Assembly (NCBI GenBank): GCA_026993045.1 | Contig: JALWWR010000058.1 | Span: forward strand, 14,564-22,547 | Source of the DNA: Thermodesulfatator sp. | GTDB taxonomy: Bacteria > Desulfobacterota > Thermodesulfobacteria > Thermodesulfobacteriales > Thermodesulfobacteriaceae | Reading direction: 5' to 3' | Length of the DNA: 7,984 bases | Shown: positions 1 through 5,460 of the stretch, piece by piece | How the letters are laid out: each line of letters opens with the position of its first letter | Position numbering within the stretch: the stretch's first letter is position 1 | Notes under the pieces: generated by a model | Told to the model about the DNA's origin: nothing | The model's input: only the letters and a program-made list of their open reading frames with translations | Databases searched by the model: none | Position numbers and translations under genes: made by a program

Positions 1-1214
1 CGGCCAGGGGTGAAAAGGAGGGTCTCTACCTTTCCATCTTGGTCTAGGTCCGAAAAGGCCCCCCGTAAAAGGGAAAAGTGAGAAGGGACTGGAAGCTCTT
101 TGCGATAGGTGATTTGCCAGCCTTCTCTTCCCAGGATGAAGACCTTGTTTCCTAAAAGCCGGGCCAGGGAAAAGGTCTGACCTACTAAGGTCTCTCTTCT
201 TCCGTCTCCGTTCAGGTCTTGAAAGGCCAGGAAGAGGTTTAGGTCTGTGATCCGTGGGACTAACTGGCCCTTTTCCCAATGGAGGAGCTGTGAGGCAAAG
301 CCTTCGTAATCGCGATAGAGATTTAAAGCTAGCCAGCCCCGGGGGCCAAAGGAAAGGCCCAGCACTTTAACCCCTGTCGGTAACCGGTAACGGGTCAAGA
401 GGGGACCTTTAAAGCGGACCAAAAAGAGCTCCTGCTCCGTAAGGTAGGCCATCTCGGGCCTTCCGTCACCTTCGAGGTCTCCCACGGCAAAAGACCAGAG
501 CTGAGAGGGAAACCGTCCCATCCTTTTTAAGGCCTTGGGCAAGGGGCCCAGGCCAGAAAGGGATGGAGGAGGCTGCCTGGAAAGGGCCGAAGGTTTCGGG
601 ATCGGGGATGGGGTTAAAGAAGGGAAAGTATAACTTCTTATGAGATCCAAATGGGGGGTGTAAAGCCTTAACTCCTCCGGGCTTAGGTAGAGCACTAAGT
701 CAAAGCCCTCCCGATTTAGGTCCAAGGGAGAGAGTTCCCCCAGGGTCTTTTTGGGATTCCAGAGCAAGCGGCTTGAAGATAGCCGTTCTTTGAGCTCTGA
801 GACCAAGGTTTCAGGGGTCTCGGGGGCGGTTATTAAAAGGATCTTTAGATCTCCGTAACGGACAGCCGTGGCTGGAATAGGAAAGGAGGCCTTTTGTTTT
901 ACGATCCTTCCGGTGGCAAAATTTTCCTCTAACTTTATAATTTTTACCGTGGCCACCGGGGTTTTGAGGTAACCCAGGATTTTTTTGGTTTGGGGATGTT
1001 CCACCGGCTTTCCGCGCCGATAAATGGTAAAAAGGTCTCCGATCTTGAGGCCTTGGGCCCGACCTTGATCCAGGATAACCTCTTTTTGATCCCAGCCGAT
1101 TACCAAGGCCGTAAGAGGCGAGAGATCCTGTTGGACTTCTTGGGGCAACAGGGCCCAGGAAGGACTAAGGAGAAGACAGCTCCAAAAAAGGAGGCCCAGG
1201 CCGATCCAGGTCAT
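1..1214 (-). CDS. Secreted FG-GAP/VCBS-repeat-like protein with N-terminal FlgT-C-like domain (partial, C-terminus off the window)
   Basis: The frame is open from the ATG at 1214 to the left edge (404 codons, no stop). An in-frame TAA lies 15 nt upstream of the ATG and a GGGAG ribosome site sits 7 nt before it, so the start is secure. Residues 1-21 look like a Sec signal peptide ending SWA, with no basic residue at its front. Residues about 33-107 are a small beta domain (VILDQG, LKIGDLFTIYRRG, ATVKII) resembling the FlgT C-terminal family. A Pro/Ser-rich linker covers about 197-225. Then come at least three calcium-loop repeats: DLEGDGRPE (246-254), DLNGDGRRE (333-341) and DLDQDGKVE (389-397), typical of FG-GAP/VCBS beta-propeller blades. 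Inference: an exported, surface or periplasmic propeller, binding or structural role unknown. The missing C-terminus probably holds more blades. It is transcribed divergently from prmA. Confidence 0.85.
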   Translation of the reverse strand, partial: MTWIGLGLLFWSCLLLSPSWALLPQEVQQDLSPLTALVIGWDQKEVILDQGRAQGLKIGDLFTIYRRGKPVEHPQTKKILGYLKTPVATVKIIKLEENFATGRIVKQKASFPIPATAVRYGDLKILLITAPETPETLVSELKERLSSSRLLWNPKKTLGELSPLDLNREGFDLVLYLSPEELRLYTPHLDLIRSYTFPSLTPSPIPKPSALSRQPPPSLSGLGPLPKALKRMGRFPSQLWSFAVGDLEGDGRPEMAYLTEQELFLVRFKGPLLTRYRLPTGVKVLGLSFGPRGWLALNLYRDYEGFASQLLHWEKGQLVPRITDLNLFLAFQDLNGDGRRETLVGQTFSLARLLGNKVFILGREGWQITYRKELPVPSHFSLLRGAFSDLDQDGKVETLLFTPG

Positions 1215-1260
1215 AGCAAGGCTCCCTTACCCAGGATAGAGGCTCTTTAGGCTATCTACC

Positions 1261-2097
1261 ATGAAACCCGGTAAAGCTCAAACTTGGTATAAGGTCAGGC
1301 TAGAGGTTCCTCCCTTAACGCTAGAGACTGAAGCTGCCTTTTGGGCTGAGAGATGGGGAGGGTTCCAAGTAGAAAAAGAGGGAGAGAAGATAGAACTATC
1401 TTTCTTTTTATCCGGCCTTGAAGCCCTGAAGGCCTTTAAGGAGGAGATTAAGGAATTTCCGATTCTTGCGGTAGAGACCCTTCCAGAGGAGGATTGGGGA
1501 GAAGGCTGGAAAGAACACTTCCATCCCCTCAAAGTCTCTCCCCGTTTTTGGGTAAGCCCGCCCTGGGAGAAAGTCTCTCTTTCTCCAGGGGAACGGGCCC
1601 TCATCATAGATCCTGGACAGGCCTTCGGTACTGGGCATCATCCCACTACGGCTCTTATGCTTTACCATCTAGACCGCTTTTGGGACCAGAAGCGTCCCCA
1701 GACGGTTTTAGACGTGGGTTGTGGAACCGGGATCCTGGCCTTGGCCGCTGCTAGTTTGGGGGCCTCTAAGGTAGTGGCTTTAGACATTGATCCCGAGGCC
1801 CTAAAGGCCGCTCGACATAACGCTCGTCTCAACAGACTAAAGATCGAAATTACAGACCGGCCCTTAGAGGAACTTGAGGGACAGTTTGAGTTAATCCTTT
1901 GTAACATCTCCGCTTGGGAGCTTAAACGTCTCTCGAAGGCTTTGGTTTCAAGGCTTGCTCCCCAAGGGCATCTCTTTATCGCGGGGTTTTTGAGCTCTGA
2001 GGGGCCGGAGCTGCAAGAGATTTTTGAGACTTTGGGCCTCAAGAAGGCTTGCTCTGAAGAAAAAGAGGAATGGGGCTTTCTTGCCTTTTCCCGTTAA
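1261..2097 (+). CDS. prmA: Ribosomal protein L11 methyltransferase PrmA
   Basis: A cytoplasmic SAM-dependent enzyme that trimethylates ribosomal protein L11. At 278 residues it is close to the usual 290 or so. The N-terminal substrate-recognition domain covers about residues 8-75. Hallmarks follow: WGEGWKEHFHPLKV (79-92), the family signature DPGQAFGTGHHPTT (117-130), SAM-binding motif I DVGCGTGILA (151-160), the acidic ribose-binding end of strand 2 ALDIDP (173-178), and a CNIS loop (214-217) where many homologues have AN(I/L). The ATG at 1261 is chosen because an in-frame TAG lies at 1237-1239 with no other start between. Its ribosome site is weak (only AGG about 9-12 nt away). The gene lies 46 bp from a divergent secreted-protein gene and 39 bp ahead of the CGGC-type gene. 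The identification is firm. Confidence 0.97.
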   Translation: MKPGKAQTWYKVRLEVPPLTLETEAAFWAERWGGFQVEKEGEKIELSFFLSGLEALKAFKEEIKEFPILAVETLPEEDWGEGWKEHFHPLKVSPRFWVSPPWEKVSLSPGERALIIDPGQAFGTGHHPTTALMLYHLDRFWDQKRPQTVLDVGCGTGILALAAASLGASKVVALDIDPEALKAARHNARLNRLKIEITDRPLEELEGQFELILCNISAWELKRLSKALVSRLAPQGHLFIAGFLSSEGPELQEIFETLGLKKACSEEKEEWGFLAFSR

Positions 2098-2121
2098 GGT
2101 GTTATGCCTTATTAAAAACTT

Positions 2122-2132
2122 GAGGAGGAGGG
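2122..2132 (+). promoter_or_regulatory. Strong ribosome binding site for the CGGC-type gene
   Basis: GAGGAGGAGGG lies 4-14 nt before the ATG at 2137 and is a near-ideal anti-anti-Shine-Dalgarno match. It fixes the start of the small gene and predicts strong translation, in contrast to the weak sites before prmA and ribE on either side. Confidence 0.8.
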
Positions 2133-2136
2133 TGCC

Positions 2137-2484
2137 ATGCCTAAAGTCTTACTAGTAGCTTGCGGTTCTTACGCGGAGACCTCTAACTCCTGTGTGGCGG
2201 ATTGGAAGTGTCTGATGTCAGCGGCGGAAAAGAAAGGGCCTTTCGCGGAGTATGAAGACGAGGTGAAGGTGATGGGGTTCCTGCGGTGCAAGTGCCCCGG
2301 GCGTTCTTTAGTGGCTAATATCGCCATGGCCAAGGAAAAGACCGGTTTTGAGGTGGTACACCTTACCAATTGTCTAGCCAAGGCCAAGCCCGCCTGTAAA
2401 AATCACGATCTTGAAGAGCTGGTAAACATGATTCAGGAGAAAACTGGCGCCAAAGTAGTACTGGGCACCCACGATTTAGGTTAA
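2137..2484 (+). CDS. CGGC-domain-like small Cys-rich putative metal-binding protein
   Basis: A 115-residue soluble protein with seven Cys (9, 19, 25, 51, 53, 79, 87) and three His (75, 90, 112). The architecture fits the CGGC family (PF08821): a VLLVACG-like N-terminal strand, a central Cys motif followed by PGR, a VVHLTNC strand, then a Cys-x-x-His-type segment ACKNH (86-90). The family is thought to bind zinc or another metal; its function is not established. Oddity: where relatives have CGGCPGR, this protein reads RCKCPGR (50-56), so the Cys pair is spaced C-x-C instead of C-x-x-C. The start is set by a very strong ribosome site. It lies 39 bp after prmA and is followed at once by GC-rich hairpins that may end the transcript. 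Family assignment is by motif only. Confidence 0.75.
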   Translation: MPKVLLVACGSYAETSNSCVADWKCLMSAAEKKGPFAEYEDEVKVMGFLRCKCPGRSLVANIAMAKEKTGFEVVHLTNCLAKAKPACKNHDLEELVNMIQEKTGAKVVLGTHDLG

Positions 2485-2552
2485 AGGGCCCCTAAAAGGG
2501 GCCCTTCCCCTGCCCTCCTCCCAGAGGGGGGCAACAAAAGGGGCCGTTTTTT
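2484..2552 (+). terminator. GC-rich hairpin pair with downstream T6: probable terminator or attenuator between the CGGC-type gene and ribE
   Basis: Hairpin I is perfect: 2484-2493 (AAGGGCCCCT) pairs with 2497-2506 over a 3-nt A loop, starting in the stop codon of the upstream gene. It is followed by CCCC, not a T run. Hairpin II pairs 2511-2519 with 2525-2533 (9 bp with one G-T) around a 5-nt loop. AAAAGGGGCC occurs at 2494-2503 and again at 2536-2545. The second copy can also pair with 2487-2493 and is followed by G and six T (2547-2552), which would make a long-range terminator. Seen: the pairings and repeats. Inferred: termination or attenuation before ribE. Confidence 0.5.
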
Positions 2553-2579
2553 AAAAGTCTCTTTCTCGGGTTTTATAAG

Positions 2580-3221
2580 ATGTTCACCGGGATAGTGGAA
2601 GGTTTAGGCCAGGTCCAGAAGATCTATCCTAAGGGAGGGGGGCATGGTCTGGCCATTAAACCCCCTTTCCGGCTAGATGGCACCCAAATAGGGGATAGCA
2701 TAGCGGTAAATGGGGCCTGTCTCACGGTGACCTCCTTAAAAGGGGATCTTTTTGAGGTGGACGTCTCCTATGAGACCTTACGGCGGACCACTTTGGGTAA
2801 ACTTAAGGTAGGCGAGGCCGTTAATTTGGAACGGGCCCTGCGTTTGGGGGATCGGATAGGGGGGCATTTGGTTACAGGCCATGTGGATGGGGTGGGTCGT
2901 ATCCTCAACCGCGAAGACCGGGGGGCTTTTATCTTCTTGGCGGTGGAAGCCCCGGAAGAGGTGGCCCACTATTTGGTAGAAAAAGGTTCGGTGGCCTTGG
3001 ATGGGATCAGTCTCACCGTAAATCGGGTTCGGGGGCTGGTCTTTGAGCTTACCATTATCCCGCATACCGCGGAAATCACCACCTTGAAGTTTAGGAAACC
3101 CGGAGACGAGGTCAATTTAGAGGCCGACCTTCTGGCCAAATACGTAGAAAAGTTCTTGAGACCTTACCAGAAAGAAGATCTAGAGGCCAAACTCCGGGAC
3201 GCGGGCTTTTATGGATCTTGA
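2580..3221 (+). CDS. ribE: Riboflavin synthase alpha chain
   Basis: Converts two molecules of 6,7-dimethyl-8-ribityllumazine to riboflavin plus the pyrimidinedione precursor, the last step of riboflavin synthesis, in the cytoplasm. At 213 residues it is normal length. It has the canonical MFTGIVE start and two lumazine-binding beta-barrel repeats. Repeat 1 holds NGACLTV (44-50) with the catalytic-region Cys47. Repeat 2 holds GGHLVTGHVDG (94-104), DGISLTV (141-147) and IPHT (160-163). NLEADLLAKYVEK (179-191) is the trimerisation-type C-terminal helix. The start is secure by homology, yet the preceding bases (TTTTATAAG) hold no Shine-Dalgarno match, which is odd for a gene heading an operon. 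No FMN-riboswitch consensus is seen in the 95 bp upstream. The last 11 bp overlap scpB. Confidence 0.98.
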   Translation: MFTGIVEGLGQVQKIYPKGGGHGLAIKPPFRLDGTQIGDSIAVNGACLTVTSLKGDLFEVDVSYETLRRTTLGKLKVGEAVNLERALRLGDRIGGHLVTGHVDGVGRILNREDRGAFIFLAVEAPEEVAHYLVEKGSVALDGISLTVNRVRGLVFELTIIPHTAEITTLKFRKPGDEVNLEADLLAKYVEKFLRPYQKEDLEAKLRDAGFYGS

Positions 3222-3738
3222 TCTTCTTAAAAAGGCCCTAGAGGCCATCCTTTTAGCCTCCGGGAAGGTGGTGAAGATTGAAGACTTAGCCCGAATTTTT
3301 CCTGAGACTTCGCCTTCCCTCTGGGAGGGGCTCTTTGAGACCCTCCAAAAGGAGTACGAGTCCCGGGGAATCCAGATCCAAAAGGTAGCGGGGGGCTACC
3401 GGATGGCTACCGCCCCGGAGGTCCGGGATTACGTGAGGGCCTTCCTTAAACCCAAGCCCCAACGCCTTTCCCGAGCGGCTTTAGAGACTTTGGCTCTCAT
3501 CGCTTACTATCAACCCCTTACCCGAGCTGAGATTGAAAAATGGCGAGGGGTAGATGTCTCGGGCAGTTTGAGGATCTTGCTTGATAAAGAGCTGATCAAG
3601 GTGGTAGGCCGAAAGGCCGTTCCAGGAAGACCACTCCTTTATGGCACCACCCAAAAATTTTTAGAGGTCTTTGGACTGGCGAGTCTAGAGGAATTACCTC
3701 CGCTGGAAGAACTTCAAAAATTGGCTGGGCAAGGATGA
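3211..3738 (+). CDS. scpB: Segregation and condensation protein B (ScpB)
   Basis: A regulatory winged-helix subunit of the SMC-ScpAB bacterial condensin; an ScpB dimer binds ScpA and helps organise and segregate the chromosome. At 175 residues it is typical. Winged-helix 1 covers about residues 1-80, with GGYRMAT (61-67). Winged-helix 2 carries the family signature LSRAALETLALIAYYQPLTR (86-105) then WRGVDV (111-116). The wing reads VPGRPLLYGTT (137-147), followed by FL..FGL.SLEELP (150-163). The ATG lies 11 bp inside the end of ribE and lacks a strong ribosome site, so translation is probably coupled. scpA, often the neighbour, is not in this window; riboflavin synthase takes its place. The stop overlaps the next start in ATGA. 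Confidence 0.97.
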   Translation: MDLDLLKKALEAILLASGKVVKIEDLARIFPETSPSLWEGLFETLQKEYESRGIQIQKVAGGYRMATAPEVRDYVRAFLKPKPQRLSRAALETLALIAYYQPLTRAEIEKWRGVDVSGSLRILLDKELIKVVGRKAVPGRPLLYGTTQKFLEVFGLASLEELPPLEELQKLAGQG

Positions 3739-4193
3739 TTCGGGCGGAAGTAAAAGAAGAGGCCGAATTTATTTTGCGGGAAGGAGGCGAGATCCCGGAG
3801 GTGGCCTTTTGGAACGCTTATTATTACCTCTCGCAGTCGGAAGAAGGCCCTCGTCTAAAACTATCCCCGGCGGAAATCCGATATCTCAAGGAAGCTGTAG
3901 TTAAACGCTACCTAGTTATTATAGAGCGGGATCTCCGGGTGGAGAACCTGGGACAGTCTTTTTATCGGGGGCCACAGAGGGCCTTGGTCAATTGCCAGCG
4001 CCTAAAACTCTTTATGGAAAGAGAGGGTTGGGATGTTAGGCCTTATTTTCAAAGGATTGGGGACTGGGCCTTCAAGTTTCTACAAGAGATCTCCTCAGCC
4101 CATTCCTGTTATCAAGAGGCCTTAGAGCTTAAAAGATTCTTAGAGGAGGAAGGCTATGTCCGAGGTGGTATTACTGTATGTTACCGTGCCTAA
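3735..4193 (+). CDS. Uncharacterised 152-residue protein in the ribE-scpB-cutA operon
   Basis: I do not recognise this family. The reading frame is supported by a 4-bp ATGA overlap with scpB, an AAGG immediately before the ATG, and codon style like its neighbours. The protein is soluble, with no signal peptide or membrane segment, and looks mainly alpha-helical and rich in aromatic and charged residues. Landmarks: FWNAYYYLSQSEEG (25-38), a likely amphipathic helix 44-65 ending in IIERD (62-66), and ENLGQSFYRGPQRALVN (70-86), which has the feel of a conserved core. Then come Cys87 and a second helical half with REGWDVRPYF (96-105) and SSAHSCYQEAL (120-130). The last 38 bp overlap cutA in another frame, so the C-terminal 12 residues share DNA with the CutA start. 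Function unknown; do not infer it from the operon. Confidence 0.8.
   Translation: MIRAEVKEEAEFILREGGEIPEVAFWNAYYYLSQSEEGPRLKLSPAEIRYLKEAVVKRYLVIIERDLRVENLGQSFYRGPQRALVNCQRLKLFMEREGWDVRPYFQRIGDWAFKFLQEISSAHSCYQEALELKRFLEEEGYVRGGITVCYRA
4143..4153 (+). promoter_or_regulatory. Ribosome binding site for cutA inside the upstream gene
   Basis: GAGGAGGAAGG sits just before the cutA ATG at 4156, within the coding sequence of the 152-residue gene. It supports cutA starting 38 bp before the upstream stop rather than at a later internal codon. Confidence 0.75.
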
Positions 4194-4473
4194 TCCTGAA
4201 GAGGGAAGGCGTTTAGGCCGCATTTTGGTTGAAGAAAGGTTGGCGGCCTGCGTTAACCTCTTTCCCGGGATGCAATCCCTTTATTGGTGGGAGGGAAAGA
4301 TCCAAGAAGACCAAGAGGCTGTCATCATAGTGAAGACCCGGAAAGGGCTGGTGCCTCGAGTTCAGAATCGGATCTTAGATCTTCACCCTTATAGTTGTCC
4401 CTGTATCCTCGAGATTCCGGTCTCTGGAGGGTATAAGGATTTTATGGCCTGGATCAAGACCGAGACCCTTTAG
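4156..4473 (+). CDS. cutA: Divalent-cation tolerance protein CutA
   Basis: A small cytoplasmic trimer related in fold to PII proteins and linked in E. coli to copper and other divalent-cation tolerance; its biochemical role is still unclear. At 105 residues it is full length. Family motifs: VLLYVTVPNPEEG (5-17), ERLAACVN (27-34), SLYWWEGKIQ (41-50), EAVIIVKT (54-61) and the C-terminal HPYSCPCILEIPVSGG (77-92) followed by a Y-x-x-[FW]-type helix. Thermophile CutA proteins are known for extreme stability, which would fit this organism. The start has an excellent ribosome site within the upstream gene. It ends the ribE-scpB-unknown-cutA set and overlaps by 4 bp the stop of the convergent GGDEF-like gene; no hairpin terminator is visible between them. 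Confidence 0.97.
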   Translation: MSEVVLLYVTVPNPEEGRRLGRILVEERLAACVNLFPGMQSLYWWEGKIQEDQEAVIIVKTRKGLVPRVQNRILDLHPYSCPCILEIPVSGGYKDFMAWIKTETL

Positions 4474-5270
4474 ACCCGGAAGAAACGATTTTGCTGGGCC
4501 GCGGTCATGGCCCTTTCCAAAACTACGTTTAGATGATCTGCTCCCAAGATATTGGTGCCCCCGATTTTATATTCGATGAAATGTCTTCTTGAGCCTAACT
4601 TGCAGGGGAATTTTTTGGCGCTGAGGGTCTGGATGAAGTTCTCCAAAGCTGGAATAGTTTGCCCTACGGATATGATAGCAAACAAACGGGTGGAGGGCCG
4701 GGTTAGGAAATCGCGGGGCGAAAAAAAGTTGGTGATAAATTTTGCCGAGGCTAAGATGATTTTATCCTCGTAGAGTAAAAGTTCTTTTTCTTTTGGCATT
4801 AAAATATAAAAAATAATTAAAGCGTAGTCCTCGGAATAGATGTGTTGTTTTACGGCGTAGTCGAAGATCTTTTGTAGCCCCCGTTGGTTCCAAAATTTGG
4901 TTAGGGGATCTATCAATACTTCTTCTTTTAAGAATTGGATCTCTGCTTCTAGCTTTTCTATCCTTTTCCTTAAATAGTCTATCTGATATATATCTTCAGG
5001 CTTAAAACGCAGGGTCATATCTTTAGTTTTTTGGTATTTATAGGCTAACTCTTTTAGCAGATGGTCTAAAAATCCCCTACTTTCCTTTAAGATGGAAAAC
5101 AATTCCGGTTCTTCGAATTCCTTTTGACTCTGTATACGAGTAAATACCTGAGAGTAGTGTACAGGATAAGGGACTTTGCCCTCTTTTTGTATGGAGAGAA
5201 AAGCCTCCCAAGCGCAAGCTAGGGCCTTTTGCTCTTGTTTAAGTAATTTTTTGAAAAGTAAAGCGTCCAT
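4470..5270 (-). CDS. Degenerate GGDEF-domain protein, predicted catalytically dead
   Basis: A 266-residue cytoplasmic protein. Residues 1-95 form an unrecognised helical N-terminal region. About 97-119 is a coiled-coil linker of the kind that precedes GGDEF domains, leading into LIDPLTKFWNQRGL (119-132), the classic DPLTGLxNRR entry. The rest follows GGDEF order: ALIIFYILMPKEK (150-162) in place of the FLDID-FK strand, a helix with ILASAKFI, then TRPSTRLFAII (190-200) where RxGGDEFAVL is expected. The final segment is IGGTNIL...LERAMTAAQQNR (237-262). The GGDEF pentapeptide is STRLF and the metal-binding Asp positions are hydrophobic, so diguanylate cyclase activity is not expected. A binding or signalling-scaffold role is inferred. 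The gene is visibly more A+T-rich than its neighbours. It is divergent from the CsgG gene and convergent with cutA. Confidence 0.78.
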   Translation of the reverse strand: MDALLFKKLLKQEQKALACAWEAFLSIQKEGKVPYPVHYSQVFTRIQSQKEFEEPELFSILKESRGFLDHLLKELAYKYQKTKDMTLRFKPEDIYQIDYLRKRIEKLEAEIQFLKEEVLIDPLTKFWNQRGLQKIFDYAVKQHIYSEDYALIIFYILMPKEKELLLYEDKIILASAKFITNFFSPRDFLTRPSTRLFAIISVGQTIPALENFIQTLSAKKFPCKLGSRRHFIEYKIGGTNILGADHLNVVLERAMTAAQQNRFFRV

Positions 5271-5310
5271 TTTTCACTCTTAATATTATTGTAAGTGGTT
5301 GCTTTAAGGT

Positions 5311-5321
5311 TGGTATATAAT
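5311..5321 (+). promoter_or_regulatory. Candidate sigma-70-type promoter -10 region for the CsgG-family gene
   Basis: A perfect TATAAT occurs at 5316-5321, within TGGTATATAAT, which also offers an extended -10 (TG at 5311-5312). No good TTGACA-like -35 is seen at 17 bp, so the extended element may compensate. Predicted transcription would begin near 5328, about 130 nt before the chosen CsgG start. The overlapping TATATA on the other strand, with TTGATT (complement of 5335-5340) 15 bp before it, could serve the divergent GGDEF-like gene. Confidence 0.45.
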
Positions 5322-5337
5322 GAGAGTTTTTATAAAT

Positions 5338-5405
5338 CAAGATGGAAGTTTTGCGAAACTCTAGTTTCGTTGTTTGGGTCCCAAGACCTGAATAGGTTCA
5401 TCTTG
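5338..5405 (+). ncRNA. Candidate structured leader RNA (three-way junction) upstream of the CsgG-family gene
   Basis: Direct pairing in the sequence gives three nested stems. P1 is 5338-5346 (CAAGATGGA) with 5397-5405, 9 bp with one G-T. P2 is 5353-5359 with 5364-5370 (GCGAAAC / GTTTCGT) around a TCTA tetraloop, 7 bp with one G-T. P3 is 5376-5380 with 5385-5389 around CCAA, 5 bp with one G-T. Junction strands are 6, 5 and 7 nt. The fold begins about 10 nt after the predicted transcription start and ends 3 nt before a GAGGG. I could not match it to FMN, TPP, purine, c-di-GMP-I, SAM or fluoride riboswitch consensus. A cis-regulatory role is inference; P2 could instead be a protein-binding inverted repeat. 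Confidence 0.35.
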
Positions 5406-5442
5406 TAGAGGGCTTTTTCTTATGTTAAAAATGGTCCAAAAC

Positions 5443-5455
5443 GGGAGAGGGGGAG
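5443..5455 (+). promoter_or_regulatory. Ribosome binding site that decides the CsgG-family start
   Basis: GGGAGAGGGGGAG lies 5 nt before the ATG at 5461. That start puts a normal KKR n-region directly before the hydrophobic signal segment. It is therefore preferred to the in-frame ATG at 5422, which would add 13 residues and has only GAGGG (5408-5412) before it. Confidence 0.7.
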
Positions 5456-5460
5456 TTAGC

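Noticed and set aside
990..1250. Plus-strand open frame of 86 codons
   Set aside because: It lies opposite the well-supported secreted-protein gene on the minus strand and has no domain or ribosome site.
1278..2042. Several minus-strand open frames inside prmA
   Set aside because: They are shadows of a firmly identified gene and show no domain, signal or ribosome site.
2485..2579. FMN riboswitch upstream of ribE
   Set aside because: The span is too short and lacks the conserved RFN-element blocks; only GC-rich hairpins are present.
5293..5312. Sigma-54 promoter before the CsgG gene
   Set aside because: GG and GC dinucleotides do not fall at the required -24/-12 spacing.
5385..5405. TPP-riboswitch-like ACCTGAATAGG near the CsgG leader
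   Set aside because: It superficially resembles the ACCUGAU block, but the partner CUGAGA block is absent and the spacing is wrong.
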